Below, piece by piece: positions 8,899 to 15,280 of a stretch of DNA of 64,000 nt. A program made the translations under genes and the position numbers. The stretch's first letter is position 1. Each line of letters opens with the position of its first letter. The DNA is from Candidatus Latescibacterota bacterium (lineage in GTDB: Bacteria; Latescibacterota; UBA2968): assembly GCA_022824945.1 (NCBI GenBank), contig JAJDYX010000003.1:62001-126000 (forward strand), read 5' to 3'. The notes beneath the pieces are model-generated. The model searched no databases. It worked only from the letters and a program-made list of their open reading frames with translations, and was not told the origin of the DNA.

Positions 8899-9206
8899 AT
8901 AGAATCCCAAAAAATTTGCCCGGTGCAGATCTCGTAGTGTCGGGCATTGAAGCGTTGCAGCGCGGTGAGATGACGGTCGAAGCCTTGCTCGTCGCTATTG
9001 GTGCGACACGTCTGCGTGCGGCTGGTTTGGAGATTCCCCAGGTGGCGTTGCCGGACCAGCCGGAACTCGCGCTCTACAAGGCCCTTGGTGCCACACATCC
9101 TGGAGATACTCACTCTCGCTACAACAGTCTCATTCGCCGCCTCGTCAGCTTTGAGCGGGCACTTGAAAGAATGGAAAGGACCAATTTTGAGTGGCGCGAT
9201 GTTTAG
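8895..9206 (+). CDS. Small protein paired with the nucleotidyltransferase, function unknown
   Basis: 103 aa, mostly helical and weakly acidic, without recognisable catalytic motifs. The ATG at 8895 overlaps the stop of the nucleotidyltransferase gene, and its own stop lies eight bases inside the SDR gene that follows. The tight coupling on both sides suggests the pair moved into the lipid operon as a unit or has a role there. Size, charge and gene order would suit the partner protein of a nucleotidyltransferase-based toxin-antitoxin module, but I do not recognise the family. Confidence 0.6.
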   Translation: MNRIPKNLPGADLVVSGIEALQRGEMTVEALLVAIGATRLRAAGLEIPQVALPDQPELALYKALGATHPGDTHSRYNSLIRRLVSFERALERMERTNFEWRDV

Positions 9207-10011
9207 GGATAAGGTAGCGATTATTACAGGCGCGTCTTCGGGGCTTGGGGCTGCGTTAGCTCTGGAATTGGCGAAGCAGGGCGCACACCTGGCATTGTTT
9301 GCTCGGCGAGAGGGAAAGTTGGGCGAGACGGCTGAACAGTGTCGGCGGTTGGGCGCAGAGGTGGTGGCCGTGGTGGGGGATGTTACAAAGGTCGAAAATT
9401 GCGAGCAACTGGTTGAGACGACGATTGATGCTTATGGTCGCATCGATTATTTGATTGCTAATGCCGGGATTAGTATGTGGGCGCGGTTTGATGAGGTGGA
9501 AGATTTGGAGGTGTTTCGCAAGCTGATGGAGACCAATTATCTCGGTCTGGTCTATTGCGTGCATGCGGCATTGTCACATTTGAAAGTTTCGAAGGGTATG
9601 ATTGTGGCCATTGCATCTTTGCAGAGCAAATTTGGCGTGCCTTTGCACACGGGATATGGCGCGTCAAAGCACGCGGTGCTGGGGTTTTTAAACGCTCTGC
9701 GTCTGGAAGTTGGAGAGGTGCATGTTTTGACGATTTTGCCGCATTGGCTTCAGGGGACGAATCTGAGACAGCACGCTTTTGGGAAGGATGGCGAAGTACT
9801 GGGCGATTCCTCACAGCGGCACAACAAAGAGGCACTTTCTCTTAAATATTGTTGCGTGGCGATTTTAAAAGCGATGCGAAAACAGAAGCGCGAATTGGTG
9901 CTTCCCTGGCACCACCGCGCATTGCCCTTTCTTCAAGTGATTCATCCCAAAATTGTCGAGTGGCTGGTAAAGAGGAAGATGAGGGATCAGGGTTTGGGAG
10001 ATATGGCGTGA
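9199..10011 (+). CDS. Short-chain dehydrogenase, DHRS7B/PexRAP-like (putative acyl/alkyl-DHAP reductase)
   Basis: 270-aa classical SDR. The cofactor motif GASSGLG is at 11-17, NAGIS near 90, a Ser-containing VAIASLQSKFG and the active site YGASK (Tyr153/Lys157). The stretch around the active site and the C-terminal part, KRELVLPWHHRALPFLQ followed by a basic tail, resemble animal DHRS7B (PexRAP), which reduces acyl- and alkyl-DHAP to the glycerol-3-phosphate form. The ATG at 9199 is chosen because everything upstream in this frame lies over the preceding gene. Next to AGPS, this would be the third core step of the ether-lipid pathway. Generic SDR activity on another ketone cannot be excluded. 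Confidence 0.7.
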   Translation: MFRDKVAIITGASSGLGAALALELAKQGAHLALFARREGKLGETAEQCRRLGAEVVAVVGDVTKVENCEQLVETTIDAYGRIDYLIANAGISMWARFDEVEDLEVFRKLMETNYLGLVYCVHAALSHLKVSKGMIVAIASLQSKFGVPLHTGYGASKHAVLGFLNALRLEVGEVHVLTILPHWLQGTNLRQHAFGKDGEVLGDSSQRHNKEALSLKYCCVAILKAMRKQKRELVLPWHHRALPFLQVIHPKIVEWLVKRKMRDQGLGDMA

Positions 10012-11072
10012 CGCCCGGTGATCTCGAACCTGACTTTCCCGCGATAGAAGAAGCCGTGGGGCAGATGCTGATGATCGGTTTTCGCGGTGATGTTTTAGAT
10101 GGAGATATCACGGCGATGCTGCGGGATATTCAACCCGGTGGGGTTGTGCTTTTTGATTATGATCTGTCGAGTAAAGGTGAGGTGGTGCGAAATATCACGT
10201 CTCCGCAGCAACTGTGCGCTTTGACCTCAGCTCTTCGGGACATAGCGCCCTATTTTATTGCGGTTGACGCAGAAGGTGGGTATGTCAACCGACTGAAAGA
10301 GGCGTATGGTTTTACTGTTTCTGTGCCGTCTGCTCAAGAATTCGGCAGGCAGTCTCCAGGTAAGACAAAAAAAGTGGCAGATGCGCTTGCGCGTGAATTG
10401 AAAGAGATGGGGATTAACTGGAATTTTGCTCCGGTTGTCGATGTGAATATAGATCCCAAAAGTCCGGCTATTGGCGCGATAGAGCGGTCATTTAGCGATG
10501 TGCCGAGGGCTGTGATAGGGCATGCTAATGCGTTTGTTAAGGCGCATCGAGAACGGAAGGTGATACCGACGTTAAAACACTTTCCGGGACACGGGAGTGC
10601 AGCGGGTGATACGCATCTCGGTGTTACCGATGTTACGGAGACGTACCGACGTGCGAAAGAGCTTTTGCCGTATCAAAAGTTCATCCAAAAGGGCTATGAT
10701 GATCCGATTCTTACGGCACATATTGTCAATCGGAAGCTCGACAAAGGCGGAAGACCGGCAACTTTGTCGCATGATATTGTGACGAAGCTCCTCAGATATG
10801 AGATGGGCTTTGATGGGGTCGTTATTTCCGATGATATGCAGATGGGGGCGATTGTCGAGGCGTATGGGTTGACTGAGGCGGTTGTTGAAGCGATAAAGGC
10901 AGGTGTTGATATGATTCTGCTCGCCAACCAGATTGGAGAGTACAATATTGAGCGGGTGTATGATGTGAAAAATGCCATTGTACAGGCGGTAGCAGATGGC
11001 GTTATTGAAGAAGATCGCATTTGCGAATCTTTTAAGCGGATCCAAAGATTGAAGCAGAGGTTCGGGATTTAA
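10008..11072 (+). CDS. Glycoside hydrolase family 3, NagZ-like beta-N-acetylhexosaminidase
   Basis: 354 aa with the TIM-barrel signature of the single-domain GH3 enzymes that clip GlcNAc from muropeptides. FIAVDAEGG and the catalytic His loop KHFPGHG, followed by DTHLGVTDVTE, match NagZ. The nucleophile Asp lies in VISDDMQMGA. No signal peptide is visible, so it should be cytoplasmic and serve cell-wall recycling. The GTG at 10008 overlaps the SDR stop (GTGA) and is preceded by GGGAG; the longer frame up to 9849 lies over the SDR gene. It is therefore translationally coupled to the lipid operon although its chemistry is unrelated. Confidence 0.85.
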   Translation: MTPGDLEPDFPAIEEAVGQMLMIGFRGDVLDGDITAMLRDIQPGGVVLFDYDLSSKGEVVRNITSPQQLCALTSALRDIAPYFIAVDAEGGYVNRLKEAYGFTVSVPSAQEFGRQSPGKTKKVADALARELKEMGINWNFAPVVDVNIDPKSPAIGAIERSFSDVPRAVIGHANAFVKAHRERKVIPTLKHFPGHGSAAGDTHLGVTDVTETYRRAKELLPYQKFIQKGYDDPILTAHIVNRKLDKGGRPATLSHDIVTKLLRYEMGFDGVVISDDMQMGAIVEAYGLTEAVVEAIKAGVDMILLANQIGEYNIERVYDVKNAIVQAVADGVIEEDRICESFKRIQRLKQRFGI

Positions 11073-11148
11073 TGGAGAGAACGTGACGTCTTCTGATCTG
11101 CATCCAAAGCCAGAAGCGCGATCTGAGGCGGATGCTCAGACGGCAGTC

Positions 11149-11196
11149 ACCACCCAAGTTACCACCCAAGTCACCCCCTAAGTCACCCCCTAAGTC
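11149..11196 (+). repeat. Four tandem 12-base units
   Basis: Four units of the pattern ACCMCCYAAGTY lie head to tail in the gap between the GH3 and lipid-kinase genes. The last two copies are identical. The gap also contains a short GTG reading frame (from 11082, about 33 codons) that ends in the repeat; I see no reason to call it a gene. Probably a slippage-prone microsatellite. Confidence 0.6.
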
Positions 11197-11308
11197 ACCT
11201 CAGAACCTCGATAGATTTGTTCTTACATTAAGGATACAAGATCGTTTCCGCCTGTATCGGGTTAGATCCTACTCATCTCATAGAGAGGTGAGTTTTCTTT
11301 TTAATCTT

Positions 11309-12184
11309 ATGTCAAATCACTGGACAATTATTGCAAATCCCGTTTCGGGGCGCGGTCGTGCAAGGCGCATGGGTGAGCGGGTCGCGGATTTGTTGCGCGA
11401 GCGCGGTGTAAATGCCGATTTGATAATGTCGGAGGCACCGGGCGATTGCGAGCGGTTAGCGCGGGAAGTGTTGGCGCGAGGAGGGCGACAGGTTGCTGTG
11501 TGTGGAGGGGATGGGACAGTTCATGAGGTGATCAATGGTCTCGCAAATTCAGATGCGGTTTTGGGGGTTGTGCCCTGTGGTCGCGGGAATGATTTGGCGC
11601 GGGCATTGGGGTTGTCCAGAGATGTGGAGGATGTGGTCAATACGCTGGTGCATGGGGTGGATCGCGCGATTGATCTGGGGAAAGCTGGCGGCCGATTTTT
11701 TTCGACTGTTGCGAGTTTGGGTTTCGATACGGCAGTGGCGCAAAGGGCGCGGTCTCGACCTTCGAGATTGGGTGGAACTGCGTCCTATTGTCTGGCGGTT
11801 TTGCAAACATTATCTGGATATCGATCTCCTTTTGTGCGTCTGCGGGGAGATTTTGGCGTTTTTGAAGGGCGTGTTTTGCTGGCGGCAACGGCGAACGCGC
11901 CTTTTTATGGGAGCGGAATCAAAATTGCACCTGATGCCATTGTTGATGATGGAATGCTGGATGTATGTATTGTGGCAGATGTTTCGCGCTGGACGGTTTT
12001 GCGGATGTTTTTGAGCGCGTATTCCGGTGCGCATGCTGGTCATTCTGCTGTGCGCGTTGTGCAGACGAGAACTTTGCAGATTGAGTCCGATGATTCTCTG
12101 TGGATTTTTGCCGATGGGGAACCGATGTGTGAGGTTCCCGCGAAGATTGAGGTTGTTCCGGGTGCGTTGAAGGTGAGGGTATAG
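11309..12184 (+). CDS. Diacylglycerol kinase-family lipid kinase
   Basis: 291 aa. The DAGK catalytic core is clear: IIANPVSGRGRA at the N-terminus, the nucleotide-binding loop CGGDGTVHEVINGL (about residues 66-80) and CGRGNDLARALG. The C-terminal beta-sandwich domain (GGRFFSTVASLGFD...) is present and length is normal for the YegS/DgkB/BmrU group. It phosphorylates diacylglycerol, sphingoid bases or similar lipids. The ATG at 11309 fits where homology begins; the frame extends upstream through the tandem repeat. A gap of about 235 bases separates it from the lipid operon, so it may be transcribed on its own, but a role in the same lipid pathway is plausible. Confidence 0.85.
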   Translation: MSNHWTIIANPVSGRGRARRMGERVADLLRERGVNADLIMSEAPGDCERLAREVLARGGRQVAVCGGDGTVHEVINGLANSDAVLGVVPCGRGNDLARALGLSRDVEDVVNTLVHGVDRAIDLGKAGGRFFSTVASLGFDTAVAQRARSRPSRLGGTASYCLAVLQTLSGYRSPFVRLRGDFGVFEGRVLLAATANAPFYGSGIKIAPDAIVDDGMLDVCIVADVSRWTVLRMFLSAYSGAHAGHSAVRVVQTRTLQIESDDSLWIFADGEPMCEVPAKIEVVPGALKVRV

Positions 12185-12197
12185 GAAATTTTGGTTT

Positions 12198-12244
12198 CAA
12201 GTGTTCATTTTCGGACACTTGTGTATCAATATCGGACACTTGTG
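12198..12244. promoter_or_regulatory. Repeated CAAGTGT/ACACTTG sites, candidate activator binding sites
   Basis: Two direct copies of TCGGACACTTGTG (12211-12223 and 12232-12244) are spaced exactly 21 bases apart, two helical turns, and an inverted half-site CAAGTGT lies at 12198-12204. Placed 60-100 bases upstream of a consensus sigma-54 promoter, they have the position and symmetry expected of enhancer sites for a sigma-54 activator. Confidence 0.55.
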
Positions 12245-12303
12245 GCGTTGTGAAATTTAGCTGTTTTTGTATAACACGTTGAAAAATAGTGGAATATGTA
12301 TTT

Positions 12304-12320
12304 TGGCACGGATATTGCAT
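12304..12320 (+). promoter_or_regulatory. Consensus sigma-54 (RpoN) promoter
   Basis: TGGCACG, four bases, then TTGCAT matches the sigma-54 consensus TGGCACG-N4-TTGCW at every defined position, with GG at 12305-12306 (-24) and GC at 12317-12318 (-12). Transcription should start near 12330, about 50 bases before the ABC ATPase gene, which has a strong AAAGGAGG ribosome site. Confidence 0.75.
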
Positions 12321-12378
12321 AGGATGGGAGTTACAATTTGATTCGTTGTTCAGAAGTGGATTATAAAGGAGGTTCGAG

Positions 12379-13053
12379 ATGATTCAGATGTCGGGTATTC
12401 AAAAGTGGTATTCGTCGCGTTTTATTCGTACGGTTGTGTTGCAGGGGATTGATCTGGAGGTTGCGTCCGGGGAGTTTGTATCTATTATGGGGCCTTCTGG
12501 TTCGGGCAAATCCACGTTGTTGCACATTATGGGCATGCTGGATTCGTCAAATAGAGGAGAATATCTCTTTGATGGCGAAGCCGTGCATAAGATGCGCGAG
12601 CGCGAGCGGTCGGATTGTCACAAGAATAATATCGGTTTTGTGTTTCAGAGCTATCATTTGATTGACGAACTGACCGTGTACGGCAATATCGAGACGCCTT
12701 TGTTATACAAGAAGGTAAAGAGCGATGAACGCGAGGAGATGGTGAATGCGATGCTGAATGAGTTTGATCTGGTGGAGAAGAAGGATTTGTTTCCCCACCA
12801 ATTGTCTGGCGGTGAACAACAGCGCGTAGGTGTTGCACGCGCCGTGGTGATTAAACCGCGCGTGATTCTGGCAGATGAACCCACGGGAAACTTAAATTCG
12901 GCCCAAGGCGAACATGTGATGGATTTGTTCACTAAGTTGCACGGAGAAGGGACAACGATTGTGCAGGTGACGCATTCGGAAAAGTGGGCGGGCTATAGCA
13001 AACGCATTGTGCATTTGCTCGATGGAGAAGTGGTGAGGGATGAGGGGGTGTGA
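12379..13053 (+). CDS. ABC transporter ATPase, LolD/MacB type, without an adjacent permease
   Basis: 224-aa ATP-binding subunit of the LolD/MacB/FtsE group, which powers lipoprotein release, macrolide/peptide efflux or related mechanotransmission. Walker A GPSGSGKST is at 38-46, the Q-loop in FVFQSYHL, signature LSGGEQQR, and Walker B VILADEPTGN; the switch His is in VTHSEKW. It starts with a textbook ribosome site and lies downstream of a sigma-54 promoter. No permease or periplasmic adaptor follows: the next genes run the other way. It may work with a permease encoded elsewhere, or its operon was cut by the accessory region that follows. Confidence 0.9.
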   Translation: MIQMSGIQKWYSSRFIRTVVLQGIDLEVASGEFVSIMGPSGSGKSTLLHIMGMLDSSNRGEYLFDGEAVHKMRERERSDCHKNNIGFVFQSYHLIDELTVYGNIETPLLYKKVKSDEREEMVNAMLNEFDLVEKKDLFPHQLSGGEQQRVGVARAVVIKPRVILADEPTGNLNSAQGEHVMDLFTKLHGEGTTIVQVTHSEKWAGYSKRIVHLLDGEVVRDEGV

Positions 13054-13057
13054 TAAT

Positions 13058-13381
13058 CTACGTCAGAGCATCAAATCCTAACGCAAAAGAAATAGCAAGA
13101 CGAACTTCGTGCATCTTTTCAGTAGGCATACGAGTGATGAAAGCACCGAGGTTGCTTTTGGAAATGGTCTGGAGATTGTCGAGATTAATTGCACAGGCTA
13201 TTTCTACTCCATCGTCAGGAGTCAAAATAACCTCTGTAGGAATGCCTCGAATCGCTGTGGTAAGTGGTGCTACCGTAATAGATGTAAGGTAAGATATAGC
13301 AGAAGTGCGGGTGAGGATTAGTACAGGACGGCGTTTGTCTGGTTGCTTAAATGTGTACCAGTAAACATCTCCTTGGTTCAT
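13058..13381 (-). CDS. MazF/PemK-family toxin (endoribonuclease)
   Basis: 107 aa. The N-terminal GDVYWYTF, RRPVLILTR and the SITVAPLTT segment match the SH3-like barrel of MazF toxins, which cut mRNA at short sequences. Its ATG overlaps the stop of the ribbon-helix-helix gene before it, the usual antitoxin-first order. The four-base gap to the ABC ATPase gene's end means the two converge with no room for a terminator. Confidence 0.85.
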   Translation of the reverse strand: MNQGDVYWYTFKQPDKRRPVLILTRTSAISYLTSITVAPLTTAIRGIPTEVILTPDDGVEIACAINLDNLQTISKSNLGAFITRMPTEKMHEVRLAISFALGFDALT

Positions 13382-13611
13382 TGATCACCCCAAATTTGCT
13401 CTGTTTCCCAGACATCGAATTCGCCTTCTGTAACGGGGTGTTTTTTGTATCCTTCACGATGTGTTTTTTCTAAAGCCGGTATGAGCGAATCTTTGAGTAC
13501 CAATCTGAGTGAATTGCAAATAAATTCAGATCGAGTAGTACCGCTTTCTCTGATCGCACGTTCAACTTCGGCCAATAGATCCTCGTCAATTTCCATTTGA
13601 ATTGTTTTCAT
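13378..13611 (-). CDS. Ribbon-helix-helix antitoxin (MazE/CopG-like)
   Basis: 77 aa. Residues 1-45 fit a ribbon-helix-helix DNA-binding domain: a short beta strand TIQMEID, then two helices containing RESGTTRSEFICNSLR. The acidic C-terminal tail with WETEQIWGD is likely to wrap the toxin. It is translated with mazF through an overlapping stop/start and probably represses its own operon. The DUF433 gene lies 12 bases upstream on the same strand. Confidence 0.8.
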   Translation of the reverse strand: MKTIQMEIDEDLLAEVERAIRESGTTRSEFICNSLRLVLKDSLIPALEKTHREGYKKHPVTEGEFDVWETEQIWGDQ

Positions 13612-13623
13612 AAGTTCCCCACA

Positions 13624-13824
13624 CTACAAGGTTTTTTGCACAGCGTATTGAAGTGCTTGTTGAATATCTGCGGCTTCAAGATAAGGATAAGTTGCAAGAA
13701 TTTCTTCTGTTGACATCCGATTTGCAACCAGATTGACCAAAAGAGAAACCGTTACGCGCATGCCGCGAATGCACGCGCGTCCCCCCATCATTTTGGGATC
13801 AAATGTTATGCGATCGAATTTCAT
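13624..13824 (-). CDS. DUF433 family protein (antitoxin-like)
   Basis: 66 aa from the ATG at 13824, which has a GGGAGTT ribosome site; the longer frame to 13890 adds unrelated residues. The core IRGMRVTVSLLVNLVA and STEEILATYPYLEAADIQQAL is the DUF433 fold, a winged-helix-like domain usually paired with a DUF5615 PIN-like toxin. Here that toxin is missing and the mazEF-like pair follows instead. It may be the remains of a second toxin-antitoxin module or may serve as an additional regulator. Confidence 0.8.
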   Translation of the reverse strand: MKFDRITFDPKMMGGRACIRGMRVTVSLLVNLVANRMSTEEILATYPYLEAADIQQALQYAVQKTL

Positions 13825-13923
13825 TCTAACTCCCTTTACGCATTGATCGGATGCATTGCTTAATATCGCAAACTTTGACCGATTTTGCAATTCTAACCGT
13901 TAAAAAAACAGGAATGAATAAAA

Positions 13924-14841
13924 ATGGCTAAGGAATTTGAAGAAGCTGTTGATGCTGTGATTTCCGGTGATACGGAGACGCTTAAATCGCTACTCAGGAG
14001 AGAGCCTGATCTGATTCGCATGCGATCCTCCAGAGCGCATAGGGCGATGCTGATCCACTATGTGGCGGCAAACGGCGTGGAAGATGAACGGCAGAGTACA
14101 CCGGTCAACGCGGTTGATGTCGCAAATGTGCTCATCGATGCTGGTGCTGAGATAGATGCTACGTTCCTGGATGGAGGATCTGGGACAACGCCTCTTGTTT
14201 CACTGGTGACCAGTTTTCATCCACATAAATCGGGTGTTGCCGCTGAGCTTGTGAGCGTATTCGTCAATGCGGGTGCCAGAGTAGATGGGATAAAGGGAGA
14301 TGGTGAACCGCTAAGGCTCGCGCTTAGTTTTGAGTATCCCGAGTCGGTTCAGGCTCTTATTGAATGCGGTGCAAAGATCATGAATGTCGAAATCGCCGCT
14401 GGTTTGGGAGAGCTTGAATTGGTCGAGAAATTCGTCGATGAGGGAGGTTTAGCCCGCAGAGAGTTGGAAGAGGCGTTCTGGTCCGCTTGTAAGTATGGAC
14501 ATACTGGGGTGGCGGAATGTCTTCTCAAACGCGGCGTGGATATAGACGCAAGGGGTGGGGCGAATAATACGGGGTTGATGTTGGCATCACAACGCGGCCG
14601 GAGAGATACGGTGGAGATGCTTCTGGGGTGCGGGGCTTCTGTTGAGATGAAAAATGACTATGGTGGTACAGAACTTGGTTCAACGATGTATTTTCTGGCA
14701 AATCATCCCGTGATAGATGCCGATTACGCTGGGGTGATCGAGTTGTTGCTCGATGCGGGGTCGGAGTTCAACTTTGCCGACAAAGCGACAGGCGATGATG
14801 AGGTGGATGATATGCTCCGTAAACGAGGTGTGATCACATAG
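13924..14841 (+). CDS. Ankyrin-repeat protein
   Basis: 305 aa, no signal peptide. Successive ankyrin repeats can be picked out by VANVLIDAGAEIDA, AELVSVFVNAGARVDG, VQALIECGAKIMN, VAECLLKRGVDIDARGG and VEMLLGCGASVEMKNDYG. Ankyrin domains bind other proteins; no catalytic domain is attached, so no specific partner can be proposed. It is transcribed away from the toxin-antitoxin genes and ends just before a clear terminator. The repeats are more diverged than those of the large ankyrin gene downstream. Confidence 0.8.
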   Translation: MAKEFEEAVDAVISGDTETLKSLLRREPDLIRMRSSRAHRAMLIHYVAANGVEDERQSTPVNAVDVANVLIDAGAEIDATFLDGGSGTTPLVSLVTSFHPHKSGVAAELVSVFVNAGARVDGIKGDGEPLRLALSFEYPESVQALIECGAKIMNVEIAAGLGELELVEKFVDEGGLARRELEEAFWSACKYGHTGVAECLLKRGVDIDARGGANNTGLMLASQRGRRDTVEMLLGCGASVEMKNDYGGTELGSTMYFLANHPVIDADYAGVIELLLDAGSEFNFADKATGDDEVDDMLRKRGVIT

Positions 14842-14951
14842 TGGTCTGTTTGCGTCTGGTATCTGAGATGCGCCCCAATTCAAAACGCTCCACACTGCGG
14901 AGCGGATCCCTCCAAACAGCGCAACTTGCCGCTCGCCTTGAAGGCAATACA

Positions 14952-14985
14952 AAAGCCCGTTGATCATTACCGATTGACGGGCTTT
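14952..14985 (+). terminator. Stem-loop terminator after the ankyrin gene
   Basis: AAAGCCCGT (14952-14960) pairs with ACGGGCTTT (14977-14985) around a 16-base loop, followed by CTTTC. It lies about 110 bases past the ankyrin stop. The complementary strand also ends in T-rich sequence, so it may work both ways. Confidence 0.55.
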
Positions 14986-15193
14986 CTTTCATCTGGTCAT
15001 TGACGCCAGCGTACCGGCGGACAAGATATTGTAGGATGCATTGGATGAAGAAATACAACATATAGACGCGCCATGTCGTTGCTCATTCTTCCAGCATTAG
15101 GAAAAGATAAACAGATCCTGCTTACCACATGCAGGAACAAGGCATCGCAGTTTACTGGTATAAGAAATTAAGCAAATAGAATTTGATTTTTTC

Positions 15194-15240
15194 AATAAGG
15201 GCGATATATTGTCTCTATTGGACTGTATATCGCCCTTATT
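15194..15240. repeat. Perfect 15-base inverted repeat
   Basis: AATAAGGGCGATATA (15194-15208) and its exact complement (15226-15240) flank a 17-base loop, about 40 bases before the large ankyrin gene. With A/T-rich flanks it could be a terminator or the 5' leader hairpin of that gene. The rest of the 14842-15280 gap holds the terminator at 14952 and, as far as I can see, no gene. Confidence 0.6.
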
Positions 15241-15280
15241 TTGTATAAAAATTTATGCATATTTTGTGAAGGGAAACACC

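Noticed and set aside
8998..9198. 67-codon N-terminal extension of the SDR frame
   Set aside because: Overlaps the small helical-protein gene and has no homology; SDR homology begins at ATG 9199.
9849..10007. 53-codon extension of the GH3 frame
   Set aside because: Lies over the SDR gene; a GTG at 10008 with a GGGAG site and overlap of the SDR stop is more convincing.
11149..11196. Short tandem units as a CRISPR or iteron
   Set aside because: The 12-base units abut with no spacers, and no replication or Cas genes lie nearby.
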